Below are positions 8,892 to 17,754 of a DNA stretch of 32,956 bases, in pieces (position 1 is the stretch's first letter; each line of letters opens with the position of its first letter). The stretch is from contig CAIOGI010000008.1 in the NCBI GenBank assembly GCA_903857825.1, forward strand, positions 1 to 32,956, written 5' to 3'. The position numbers and the translations under genes are program-made. Source of the DNA: Candidatus Tayloriibacteriota bacterium. GTDB taxonomy: Bacteria; Patescibacteriota; Minisyncoccia; Phycocordibacterales; PALSA-1337. A model generated the notes under the pieces. It was not told the DNA's origin, did not search any database, and worked only from the letters and a program-made list of their open reading frames with translations.

Positions 8892-9290
8892 CTATCTATT
8901 TAAATAAGTAATCGTCAATTGCACTGCTGTCGCAAAGCATACCCACAACAAATACGGTATCTGCACATAAGTCACCCATTTCATATGCGGATATATTGCA
9001 ATCATTGCCCAGATCAAAGTCCCGAGCACGAGTAGAATATCGGTAGCTGCAAGTAAATTATTCTTTAAGCCAAACTGTATGGGGGTGAAAATAAAATTAA
9101 AAAGAAGATTTAAAATAAAAGGCAGGAGAATGATAAAAGGAATTTGCTTCTGAAAGAACATAATAAAGACTTTGCCAAATGAAATAGCGATCAGGACATA
9201 GAGGAAAGTCCATACGGGACCAAATATCCATGAAGGCGGTGCCCATGATGGTCTAATAAGTTGAGAATACCAGTTATATGATTGATTCAT
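8892..9290 (-). CDS. TspO/MBR family protein
   Basis: YSQLIRPSWAPPSWIFGPVWTFLYVLIAISF, five hydrophobic helices. Confidence 0.9.
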   Translation of the reverse strand: MNQSYNWYSQLIRPSWAPPSWIFGPVWTFLYVLIAISFGKVFIMFFQKQIPFIILLPFILNLLFNFIFTPIQFGLKNNLLAATDILLVLGTLIWAMIAIYPHMKWVTYVQIPYLLWVCFATAVQLTITYLNR

Positions 9291-9324
9291 GGGATAATTG
9301 TAGCATAAAAATTATTACAAAAAG

Positions 9325-9355
9325 AAAGGACCAGCCGCTGTCGACTGGACCCTTG
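9325..9355 (-). terminator. Intrinsic terminator of the PEP-CTERM gene
   Basis: Reverse strand GGTCCAG-10 nt loop-CTGGTCC (one mismatch) followed by TTTCTTTTT. Confidence 0.6.
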
Positions 9356-9375
9356 AACTAAAGTGAACACCTTTT

Positions 9376-9963
9376 TCAGTACCGCCGCCGGAAAATCAAC
9401 ATGGCAGCGAGACTAACACCGACCAATGCGCACGTTGCCGGTTCTGGAACGGAGTAAGACAGAGTGCCTGACTCCCAAGACTCGCGAGTACCATGAAAGT
9501 CATCGCCATGCTGGTAAAATTGGATCTCAGCATGTGTGACCATCCCATTTAAACGCTCGAAGTCGAGAACTTTGAACCAGCCGCTCGACGCATTGTAACC
9601 ACGGCTGTCGCCGTATAGACCAAGCCCGGGATGTCCAGGTTCTTGGAAAGGCGCGCGCTGTGCGCCAGCGTAGGTGGTTCCCGACTGAAAGTCGGTACCA
9701 TCTGCCGTTGCGAACTCCAGACCCCAAACTGATGACCAGTCGGGAGTATGGATGGTGAGGATGAAGTCTCCAATACCGTTTGGCCCGCTGTTGTCAGTGA
9801 ATACGTACTCTGGCGAACCAATATCGAAAGTCTGGCCATTGTGGCCGACATAACTTTCTGGGGAACTCTCAAAGAGTAAAAGATTCCACTGCGCCATGGC
9901 ATTTCCAACCATCAACAAGGCAGCCGAGGTTACCAACACCGCAAGAACATTTTTGGTCTTCAT
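9376..9963 (-). CDS. Secreted PEP-CTERM sorting-domain protein
   Basis: Signal peptide MKTKNVLAVLVTSAALLMVGNAMAQ; C-terminus VPEPATCALVGVSLAAMLIFRRRY. Start at 9963 is preceded by GGGGGAG Shine-Dalgarno-like sequence. Confidence 0.85.
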   Translation of the reverse strand: MKTKNVLAVLVTSAALLMVGNAMAQWNLLLFESSPESYVGHNGQTFDIGSPEYVFTDNSGPNGIGDFILTIHTPDWSSVWGLEFATADGTDFQSGTTYAGAQRAPFQEPGHPGLGLYGDSRGYNASSGWFKVLDFERLNGMVTHAEIQFYQHGDDFHGTRESWESGTLSYSVPEPATCALVGVSLAAMLIFRRRY

Positions 9964-10037
9964 AACAGTAAAATCTCCCCCGCACATTCATTTACGTGCG
10001 ACGATCTTGTCGTTCTTTTTGGAAAGGAGCCTTCTAC

Positions 10038-10066
10038 ACTATATCATACTAAGCTTTTTTTGTAAA
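10038..10066 (-). promoter_or_regulatory. Promoter of the PEP-CTERM gene
   Basis: Reverse strand TTTACA (10066-10061) - 17 nt - TATAGT (10043-10038), extended TATGA. Confidence 0.75.
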
Positions 10067-10077
10067 GACTTGAGAAT

Positions 10078-11643
10078 CTACTCCCCCTCCCCAATCTCCA
10101 CCATTCTATCCACCCTGAAAGTCCTCACCGATTTCCTATTCTGACAATACGCCTCTACCCCCAAATACTTTTTCCCTTTATATTCCATTTCTCCAATCTT
10201 TGTCGGCTCTATGACTCTTTGTGACTTTTCATCATTATTTTTTAAATATGTTATGGAAAGCTCCGCTTTATCCTTTATCGCCTTTTTAATTATTTTAATT
10301 CTCTCCTCTATAGAACATTTCTCTTCCGATTTTGCATAATGAAGTGAAGTTACAAATTTCACCACCCTCCAATCCATAATCACATGTCTCTTTTGTAATG
10401 GCTGGCAAAGTGTAATACCTTCAAGCGTTCTACATCGCGAAAGTGCTACATACAGCTGTCCATGAGCAAAAGTTCCTCTCCCCAGATCTATCATAACCTC
10501 ATCAAATGTCTTGCCCTGACTTTTGTGAATAGTTATAGCCCAAGCTAGCTTCATCGGGTACTGTGTAAATGAACCAATAGTTTTTGTCTTCAGTGCACCC
10601 TTTCTATCAACATTGTATTCGAAAACATCCCAAGTATTTTTATTAATTGGATAATATTCTCCCGTCTCCAGTTTTACCAAAATCCCCTCTTCCTCAATCT
10701 TATGAATTATCGCCATGGTTCCATTGACCCATCGGCCGTCATGATCATTGTTGAGTAGCATGACCTGCGCACCAATTTTTAAACGTAGTACATCATCCGT
10801 CGGCATATGTGATCTATCAAATCTTCCTGTAATATCTGCAACCCTTACAAATTCCTCACCCTCTAGCTCACCGAGATTTATGGTATTTATTTCACTTGCC
10901 TTAGCATTTGTAGATGTCAGACAAACAACAAACTTTTCATCTACAGATCTTACAAAATCTTTTATATATCTTTTATTAAGCTCATCCAGTTCCGCAGGGG
11001 TTACGCTATTATTTCTAATAGTATTCAAAAGTCTAATGAAATTATTATCCAGCTGGCGATATACTTGTTCAAGTTCTATAAAATGAAAAAGCTCTGGAAC
11101 AAAACACTTCGCACTGAAAAAGTATGGGCTATCATAAAGTTTTTTAAAAGCACTGCTTTCTGATGAATTCACTACTGGAGGTAATTGATATAGGTCACCG
11201 ATAAATATTATTTGCAAACCGCCAAAAGGCTTCAGTACCGCGTCTTTCCTATTCAATCTTAAAAATCTATCAAAGCAGTCTAGAAGATCTGCTCGTGTCA
11301 TGGATATTTCATCTATAACAATAGCGTCCAGTTTGCTAAGCACTTTTACTTTCTTGTTTCCATCTGGAAATTTCTTTACTTTTTTCAAAGTAATATCCGG
11401 CTTGAAACCACAAAATGAATGAATAGTCTGCCCAGAGACATTCACAGCCGCCACACCAGTCGGTGCCAGCACAGCTATGCGCTTCTTTGTATTTCTTTTA
11501 AATTCATTTAGTAAAGTAGACTTACCAGTACCTGCGCGGCCAGTAAGAAAAAGATTCTCGGTAGTTTCATTCATTATGCGTAAAGCCTCCTTTGCCTGCG
11601 TATTCCATGAGAGGTTTTTTGTAAACTTGATGGAATTGGTCAT
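10078..11643 (-). CDS. PIF1-like helicase with C-terminal WYL-like domain
   Basis: FLTGRAGTGKSTLL, VIDEISM, AITIHKSQGKTFDEVMIDLGRGTFAHGQLYVALSRC; C-terminal LSITYLKNNDEKSQRVIEPTKIGEMEYKGKKYLGVEAYCQNRKSVRTFRVDRMVEI. Confidence 0.9.
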   Translation of the reverse strand: MTNSIKFTKNLSWNTQAKEALRIMNETTENLFLTGRAGTGKSTLLNEFKRNTKKRIAVLAPTGVAAVNVSGQTIHSFCGFKPDITLKKVKKFPDGNKKVKVLSKLDAIVIDEISMTRADLLDCFDRFLRLNRKDAVLKPFGGLQIIFIGDLYQLPPVVNSSESSAFKKLYDSPYFFSAKCFVPELFHFIELEQVYRQLDNNFIRLLNTIRNNSVTPAELDELNKRYIKDFVRSVDEKFVVCLTSTNAKASEINTINLGELEGEEFVRVADITGRFDRSHMPTDDVLRLKIGAQVMLLNNDHDGRWVNGTMAIIHKIEEEGILVKLETGEYYPINKNTWDVFEYNVDRKGALKTKTIGSFTQYPMKLAWAITIHKSQGKTFDEVMIDLGRGTFAHGQLYVALSRCRTLEGITLCQPLQKRHVIMDWRVVKFVTSLHYAKSEEKCSIEERIKIIKKAIKDKAELSITYLKNNDEKSQRVIEPTKIGEMEYKGKKYLGVEAYCQNRKSVRTFRVDRMVEIGEGE

Positions 11644-11675
11644 TTATTGACTATATTACCACAAGCCGAAGTTTA

Positions 11676-12245
11676 CTATTTCTTCTTCCCTATTTTCTTT
11701 GTCTTTGGTGACACCTTAGCAAATACTTTTGGAGCTTTCTTTGCAACTTCTTTTGAATCTACTTTTATAGCTTGAGGATTTTCTTTTGATTCATTTGTTA
11801 CACCTTTCAAAGCACCTTTTAGAACCACTTCTTGAACGATAGATATAAACTTGTCGAGCTTCACATTCATTGCTTCTAGCTGTTTCTTCATTTCACTATT
11901 TCCAACTGTGGGCTGTGAACCTGTGTTTGATTGGGTATTGTGTGAAGTATTTTGTGAGAATGTTCTTGGATCTTTTCTTTGAGAACGATCTCCACCCATA
12001 GCACTTCTACCAGCAAAACAATCTCGACAATACACTGGCTTCTCACCAGTCGGTCTGAATGGAACTTCACATGGCTTTCCGCAACTACTGCAAATAGCAC
12101 TGTGCATTGTCACAGGTCCTCTTTCACCTCTATCATTTCCTCCTTTATATCCACCCTTGAAACCCCCCTTATAGCCCCCACCTCCGCCACCACGAAAACC
12201 TCCTCTATCACCACCATCTCTATTGTCTCTTGGATAATTTCCCAT
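11676..12245 (-). CDS. RGG/glycine-rich protein with CxxC-x17-CxxC zinc ribbon and Lys-rich tail
   Basis: N-terminal GGDRGGFRGGGGGGYKGGFKGGYKGG; MHSAICSSCGKPCEVPFRPTGEKPVYCRDCF; KKIGKKK tail. Confidence 0.8.
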   Translation of the reverse strand: MGNYPRDNRDGGDRGGFRGGGGGGYKGGFKGGYKGGNDRGERGPVTMHSAICSSCGKPCEVPFRPTGEKPVYCRDCFAGRSAMGGDRSQRKDPRTFSQNTSHNTQSNTGSQPTVGNSEMKKQLEAMNVKLDKFISIVQEVVLKGALKGVTNESKENPQAIKVDSKEVAKKAPKVFAKVSPKTKKIGKKK

Positions 12246-12300
12246 ATATATGTTTATTAAGCGCTATAAATAATAAGAATTTGCTTAGTTATTAACAGTA

Positions 12301-13497
12301 TCACACTCTCTTACTAATCCCAAACACCACAAGTCCGACAATCACAATAAACCCTGATAGTAGTAGCGCGTAGCTTGCCCCAACATTTTGCCATACTAGC
12401 CCACCCACTATTCCAGAAATCATTGCTCCAAAACCAATAGCACCATTTAAAAGACCGTAGGCCGTGCCTCTTTCATATTCTGGAATCTTCTTTGCAATAT
12501 GTGAACGCTGTGTAGAATCAACACATGCAGAAAAGATACCCATGATAAAGAAGAATATACCAAGTGTAATAGGGCTAGTTGCCCAAGCCATTCCCAAATA
12601 TGAAACTATCAAAATCAAGTATCCCAGAATCAAGACATTTGATGTTCCTATCTTATCCGACAACTTTCCTGCAGGATAAGAAAAAATAGTAAATGATACA
12701 GAATAGAACATATAAAATAGAGGAATTGATGCTATGAGCAAACCTACTGACACAGTTTTCAAAAGCAAAACCGCTGTAGGCAGACTCCCCATTGATAGAA
12801 TAAAGATGGCGAGCAGATAATATTTGAAAGATTTTGAAAATGAAGTAAATGTTTTCCAAGAGAAAACTTTTTTACCATTAGGCGTGACTGAAGTTACAAC
12901 TTCCTTTACAAAGAAAATTGTCGCCACAGCCAAGAGGCCTATGACAAATGTAATCATAAAGAAAAAACCCCATTGCCCAGGCCAATATTTTAATATCAAG
13001 AAAGCCGCAAGTGGGCCTAGTATTCCTCCTGCTGTGTCCATCGCTCGGTGATATCCGAAAGATCTACCTGTTTCCCATTTACTAGAAGAAACTGAGATAA
13101 TAACATCTCGTGGAGCCTCTCTAACGCCCTTTCCTATACGATCCACTACCCTTAAGCCCAAAACTCCCGCCACACTTCCCATAAACATATAAAAGGGTCT
13201 CACCGCAACAGATAGACCATAGCCAATAAAAATAAATATTCTTCTCTTGTGAATTTTATCGGAAAGATTTCCTGAATAAATTTTAATAAGATTTGCAGCC
13301 CCGTCCGCAATACCCTCCACCATTCCGAGTGATGCCGCTCCAGACTTCAATACAGATGTAAAGAAAGCCGGAAAAGCCGAAAGTATCATTTCATTGGAAA
13401 AGTCATTAAAAAAACTTGTAAGCCCTAGGAAAAATATATTGCGATTCAGACCAAAAATCTTTTTGTTTGTATGATGATTATTTTCTTGTTCATGCAT
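12301..13497 (-). CDS. MFS transporter
   Basis: About 12 hydrophobic segments; GxxxDRxGKGVREAPRDVI motif. Confidence 0.9.
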   Translation of the reverse strand: MHEQENNHHTNKKIFGLNRNIFFLGLTSFFNDFSNEMILSAFPAFFTSVLKSGAASLGMVEGIADGAANLIKIYSGNLSDKIHKRRIFIFIGYGLSVAVRPFYMFMGSVAGVLGLRVVDRIGKGVREAPRDVIISVSSSKWETGRSFGYHRAMDTAGGILGPLAAFLILKYWPGQWGFFFMITFVIGLLAVATIFFVKEVVTSVTPNGKKVFSWKTFTSFSKSFKYYLLAIFILSMGSLPTAVLLLKTVSVGLLIASIPLFYMFYSVSFTIFSYPAGKLSDKIGTSNVLILGYLILIVSYLGMAWATSPITLGIFFFIMGIFSACVDSTQRSHIAKKIPEYERGTAYGLLNGAIGFGAMISGIVGGLVWQNVGASYALLLSGFIVIVGLVVFGISKRV

Positions 13498-13529
13498 GAT
13501 GAAGATTATAACATGGAGAGGAGTCGGCT

Positions 13530-13575
13530 AAAAAAAAGAACCCGCTGGTCACGCTGGGTGACTAGACGGGTGAAC
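13530..13575 (-). terminator. Intrinsic terminator of the 13549-13881 gene
   Basis: ACCCG...GTCAC-gctgg-GTGAC...CGGGT nested stems with T-tract on the reverse strand. Confidence 0.7.
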
Positions 13576-13881
13576 AGTATACCGGGTACTGTGTACACGT
13601 TTTAGAATGTGGCCATGCCAAACGAATACTGCGCTTCCATCTTTCAGCATCAAATAGACAGAGAATTGAGTGTAATAATTCACATAGTCTAGTATGTCAC
13701 GAAGCCCTACTGGCCACATCAGCCTTACTTGCTTATCTAAACATGTTACTTTGACAGCTCTCATTTCATCTAGCGCAACTAGATAGCTAATGAATTTCTG
13801 ATTCGTCGTGTAGATAAACCACCGACAGGTTGACTTTTCTGGCTTTTTAATTGATTTGAATTTCATAGGTTCAGTCTGCAC
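13549..13881 (-). CDS. Hypothetical protein (solitary unit)
   Basis: ORF between TATGATA-type promoter and terminator; stop codon overlaps the terminator. Confidence 0.6.
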   Translation of the reverse strand: MQTEPMKFKSIKKPEKSTCRWFIYTTNQKFISYLVALDEMRAVKVTCLDKQVRLMWPVGLRDILDYVNYYTQFSVYLMLKDGSAVFVWHGHILKRVHSTRYTVHPSSHPA

Positions 13882-13948
13882 AATAGACTATCATAAAAAT
13901 AAAAAATTTGCCTCTTCTACCGCTTTCATGTAATACTAGATTGAACAT

Positions 13949-16297
13949 ATGAAATTACTTATCGTTGAGTCACCAGCAAAAGCAAAAACTATTTCCAAAT
14001 ACTTGGATGGCAAATACACCGTAAAGGCATCCGTCGGACACATCAGAGATCTTCCAAAGAGTAATAAAAAAGCTATCGATATAGAGGGTGGCTTTATTCC
14101 CCATTATGAAATTTCTCCAGGAAAAGAAAAAGTCGTTCAAGAAATAATTGAACTCGCAGACAAGGCAGATGAGATAATACTAGCAACAGACCCCGACCGT
14201 GAAGGAGAGGCTATTGCTTGGCATATTGCTGAAGCAGCACATTTGAAGAATCCAAAGCGTGTAGTATTTCATGAAATTACAGAGGACGCAGTGAAGGAAG
14301 CAATGAATCATCCGAGAGGAATAGATGAGAATCTTCGCATGGCGCAAGAAGCTCGAAGAGTGCTGGATAGACTTGTGGGCTATGATCTTTCTGGTCTTAT
14401 ATGGAAAAAGGTACGCTATGGACTTTCTGCAGGTCGTGTTCAATCCCCCGCTCTTAGAATAATAATGGAGCGCGAGAGAGAAATTCGAGCATTTATTTCT
14501 CATGCATTCTGGGTAATTACTGCTGACACTACAACGACAGGATCTGCGAAAACTCCCTTAGCTTTGACTTGTTCAGAAGAACCTACAGATTTTAAAGTTG
14601 TAGAAAATATATTGAAGCTAGGAAAAGAAAATCCATGGGAAGTAACAGATGTTACAGAAAGTACCATGAAGCGATCCCCTCGCGCACCTTTCATCACCTC
14701 CACCCTACAGCAGGCAGCCAGCTCTCGCCTAGGCTTCGCCCCTTCTCGCACAATGCAGATCGCACAAAGACTTTATGAGGCAGGACATATTACATATATG
14801 AGAACGGATAGTACAAATTTGAGCCAAGTCGCTCTTGCGCAGATTGCAAAAATCATTGAAAAGAAATACGGCAAAAACTATTTAGAATTCAGAACATACG
14901 CAAAGAAAAGCAAGAATGCTCAGGAAGCGCATGAAGCTATTCGACCTTCACATATAGATATAGAAAAAGCAGGAATGAATGAGGAGCAAAAATTACTCTA
15001 TAGATTGATATGGGAGAGAACGGTAGCTTCACAAATGGCAGACGCTGAAATGCTACGAACAAAAATTACAGCGAATATAAAGACAGAAAACCCAGCCCAC
15101 AAAATTCCAGAATTCCAGGCTAATGGTTCTAGAGTAGTATTCCCTGGCTGGCTAAAAGGTGATCCAGATGGTGCAGGTGAAGACGTAGAACTTCCAAAAG
15201 TAACAAAGGGCGAGGCTTTGGATCTAAAGGAAATAAAGAGTGAGGAGAAGGCCACACAGCCACCTGGACGCTACAGCGAAGCAGGACTTATTAAAGAACT
15301 AGAAAAGAGAGGAATCGGTCGTCCTTCAACTTATGCTTCTATCATAAGGACAATAGAAGAGCGTGGTTATGTTGAAAAAGAAAATAAGGCATTGAAGCCT
15401 ACAGACACTGGAGATGTTGTCTCTTCATTCCTTGAGGCCAATTTCATGCACTATATTAATGACACTTTCACAGCAGAAATGGAAGACTCACTAGATGATA
15501 TTGCAAATGGTGACAAGGAATATGCCACAACATTAAAGAAATTTTATATTCCTTTTGCAAAAGAAATAAAGATACTCGAGAAAGAAGCGAAGATCACAAA
15601 TCTCGGTGAAGCTGATGCGAAATATAAATGTCCAAAGTGCGGTTCAAATATGATTATCAAACTCGGACGAAACGGTAAATTCTTATCTTGCTCTACATAT
15701 CCAGATTGCGAAGGCGCATTGATGATGGATGGTACAGAGATAAAGAAAGATGAGCCAATAGGTAATGACCCTGCCACAGGCCTACCTATATATGTGCTAG
15801 TTGGTAAATACGGACCATATGTACAGCTAGGTGCATACGAACCAAAGCCGAAGAAAGTTCCAGGGGAAAAGAAACCTAGGAGAAAGAAAGGGGGAGTAAA
15901 AAGTGAAGCGTCCGCAGGCGAGAATGGTCTATCGACTGGCCACGCCACGAAGATAGATCCATTGTCGCCGGGAGGACGCGTAGTTGTTAAACCTCGCATG
16001 TCTTCAATACCAAAAGGTATGGATATTTCAAAAGTCACAGTAGCAGATGCAGTAAAATATTTAAGCCTACCTCGAGTACTTGGCGCCTTCCCTGCAACTG
16101 GAAAAAACATTACAGCAAATATTGGCCGCTTCGGTCCATATATAGTACAAGATGGAGATTTCAGATCATTAAAGATAAAGGATGGTGATAATCCTTATGA
16201 GATAACACTTGAACGTGCAATAGATATATTGAGTAAACCAAAACCAGAGCGAAAAGAAAGATGGGCGAAGAAGCCAAAAATAGAAGCGACAAAATAA
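13949..16297 (+). CDS. topA: DNA topoisomerase I
   Basis: MKLLIVESPAKAKTISKYL, ATDPDREGEAIAWHI, GLITYMRTDST-like HITYMRTDSTNLS, KYKCPKCGSNMIIKLGRNGKFLSCSTYPDC zinc finger. Confidence 0.97.
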   Translation: MKLLIVESPAKAKTISKYLDGKYTVKASVGHIRDLPKSNKKAIDIEGGFIPHYEISPGKEKVVQEIIELADKADEIILATDPDREGEAIAWHIAEAAHLKNPKRVVFHEITEDAVKEAMNHPRGIDENLRMAQEARRVLDRLVGYDLSGLIWKKVRYGLSAGRVQSPALRIIMEREREIRAFISHAFWVITADTTTTGSAKTPLALTCSEEPTDFKVVENILKLGKENPWEVTDVTESTMKRSPRAPFITSTLQQAASSRLGFAPSRTMQIAQRLYEAGHITYMRTDSTNLSQVALAQIAKIIEKKYGKNYLEFRTYAKKSKNAQEAHEAIRPSHIDIEKAGMNEEQKLLYRLIWERTVASQMADAEMLRTKITANIKTENPAHKIPEFQANGSRVVFPGWLKGDPDGAGEDVELPKVTKGEALDLKEIKSEEKATQPPGRYSEAGLIKELEKRGIGRPSTYASIIRTIEERGYVEKENKALKPTDTGDVVSSFLEANFMHYINDTFTAEMEDSLDDIANGDKEYATTLKKFYIPFAKEIKILEKEAKITNLGEADAKYKCPKCGSNMIIKLGRNGKFLSCSTYPDCEGALMMDGTEIKKDEPIGNDPATGLPIYVLVGKYGPYVQLGAYEPKPKKVPGEKKPRRKKGGVKSEASAGENGLSTGHATKIDPLSPGGRVVVKPRMSSIPKGMDISKVTVADAVKYLSLPRVLGAFPATGKNITANIGRFGPYIVQDGDFRSLKIKDGDNPYEITLERAIDILSKPKPERKERWAKKPKIEATK
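15908..15979 (+). repeat. Long imperfect palindrome inserted in frame within topA
   Basis: Nested complementary arms GCGTCC/GGACGC, GGCGA/TCGCC, AATGG/CCATT, TCTATC/GATAGA, TGGC/GCCA (about 26 bp). Confidence 0.8.
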
Positions 16298-17359
16298 TTA
16301 CACTCCAAAGTTCTTTACTGAATACAAATCCTCTGTATTTTCTTCTTCTACTATTTCTGCTGGAGCTCTATCGTCTACTGGTAAATCCGCAGTTTCTGGG
16401 ACTATTTCCTCTACTGGTATATCCTGTGCATTTACTTCGCTAACTTGTAATGGTGTTGCATTTGAAATATCATCTATTGATTTTTGTGCATTCGCAATTA
16501 TCTTTTTCTCGAGATTTTCCACAGGAACTACTCCATTTATAGAAATCTTCTCTAGGAAATTTCTTATGTCATCAGCGGTAAAGTAATCTATAGTGATTCT
16601 TCCACCATTTTCTCTCTTTTCAATAGAAACTCTAGTTCCCAGACTTTCCTTTAATTTATTCTCCATTTCTATAAGTTCTGGATCTATGAGTGACTTCTTG
16701 CGTACTTTGTCTTGTGCGATCTTTCTAGCATAAGCTTCAGCTTCACGTACTGTAAGTTTCTTAAATACTATTTCCTTAAAGAGAGTAAGTTGTTCCTCCG
16801 GCTTATCCACCAACATAAGCAACGGTCTTGTATGCCCTTCTGAAAGCTTTCCTTCCGACAAGCCATTCAATATTTCTTCTGGCAATGACAAGATGCGCAT
16901 TGTATTCGAAACGTATTCCCTACTCTTTCCAACTTTCTCTGCAATTTGAATATGCTTCATACCGAATTCCTTTGCGAGGCGGTCGAATGCACGAGCACGG
17001 TCAACGGAATTTATATCCTCTCTCTGTAGGTTTTCTATAATAGCAAGCTCAAGTTTCATTTTGTCGCTTTCTTCTCCATTTCGTATAAGTGCAGGAACTT
17101 GTTGTAATCCAGCAAGCTTTGATGCACGAAGACGTCGCTCACCTGCAATGAGCTCGTACTCTACTCCTAGCCCTCCATCTTCTTTTGTAAATTCTTTACG
17201 AGTAACTACAAGTGGCTGAAGAACTCCATACATACGAATGGATTCTGAAAGATCCTTCAAGCGTGCCTCGTCAAAGTCCCTTCGAGGTTGATAGGGATTT
17301 GGCTTTATCTTTTCTACTTCTATCCAAAATATTGAATCTCCAAAAAATTGTGATGACAT
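16298..17359 (-). CDS. parB: ParB/Spo0J-like chromosome partitioning protein
   Basis: IKPNPYQPRRDFDE, ELIAGERRLRASKLAG, ENLQREDIN, HTH EKVGKSREYVSNTMRIL, EGHTRPLL. Confidence 0.93.
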   Translation of the reverse strand: MSSQFFGDSIFWIEVEKIKPNPYQPRRDFDEARLKDLSESIRMYGVLQPLVVTRKEFTKEDGGLGVEYELIAGERRLRASKLAGLQQVPALIRNGEESDKMKLELAIIENLQREDINSVDRARAFDRLAKEFGMKHIQIAEKVGKSREYVSNTMRILSLPEEILNGLSEGKLSEGHTRPLLMLVDKPEEQLTLFKEIVFKKLTVREAEAYARKIAQDKVRKKSLIDPELIEMENKLKESLGTRVSIEKRENGGRITIDYFTADDIRNFLEKISINGVVPVENLEKKIIANAQKSIDDISNATPLQVSEVNAQDIPVEEIVPETADLPVDDRAPAEIVEEENTEDLYSVKNFGV

Positions 17360-17397
17360 GATACAATAATAACAGAAATGCAGGAAAGAAAAAAGCT

Positions 17398-17574
17398 ATG
17401 AAAAAACCAAGAAAGAAACGGCCTGAGCCGAAACACGAAATTGTCCCTGAACTTGAGGGGAAAACGTTTCGACTAAGAAAGAAACCTCCCCAGAAACCAC
17501 CAAATCTTGTCGGATGGAGACCTGGCTCAGGCACAATAAGACAGTTAGTGCCAGCACCAGACCTCCTGCGTTGA
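17398..17574 (+). CDS. Small basic proline-rich hypothetical protein (58 aa)
   Basis: Not in ORF track. MKKPRKKRPEPKHEIVPELEGKTFRLRKKPPQKPPNLVGWRPGSGTIRQLVPAPDLLR; SD-like AGGAAAG 5' of ATG, upstream TGATACAAT, downstream terminator. Confidence 0.65.
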   Translation: MKKPRKKRPEPKHEIVPELEGKTFRLRKKPPQKPPNLVGWRPGSGTIRQLVPAPDLLR

Positions 17575-17601
17575 CAGTGACTCAACTCCGACCTAGCTCC
17601 C

Positions 17602-17627
17602 GCACGGCCACTCAGCCGTGCTTTTTT
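17602..17627 (+). terminator. Intrinsic terminator
   Basis: GCACGG-ccactcag-CCGTGC-TTTTTT. Confidence 0.88.
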
Positions 17628-17667
17628 CTTGATTTCCTCGCCAGATTTAGTAGACTATGTAAGTAAT

Positions 17668-17752
17668 GCCGAAGTGGCGGAATTGGCTATACGCACAACA
17701 CTCAAAATGTTGCGAGAGCAATCTCATGTGGGTTCGAGTCCCACCTTCGGCA
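17668..17752 (+). tRNA. tRNA-Leu(CAA)
   Basis: GCCGAAG/CTTCGGC acceptor, CAACA-CTCAAAA-TGTTG anticodon arm, long variable arm, GTGGG-TTCGAGT-CCCAC T arm; CCA not encoded. Confidence 0.95.
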
Positions 17753-17754
17753 CA

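Noticed and set aside
9549-9908. 119-aa and 66-aa alternate-frame ORFs in the PEP-CTERM gene
   Set aside because: Out-of-frame overlaps of a gene with clear signal peptide and PEP-CTERM tail
15544-16110. 188-aa ORF antisense to topA
   Set aside because: Overlaps a confident topA reading frame; composition typical of antisense translation. Also 14180-14503, 14500-14751 and 14998-15255
17271-17585. 104-aa reverse-strand ORF
   Set aside because: Overlaps the parB start and is antisense to the better supported 17398-17574 gene, which has promoter, SD-like sequence and terminator
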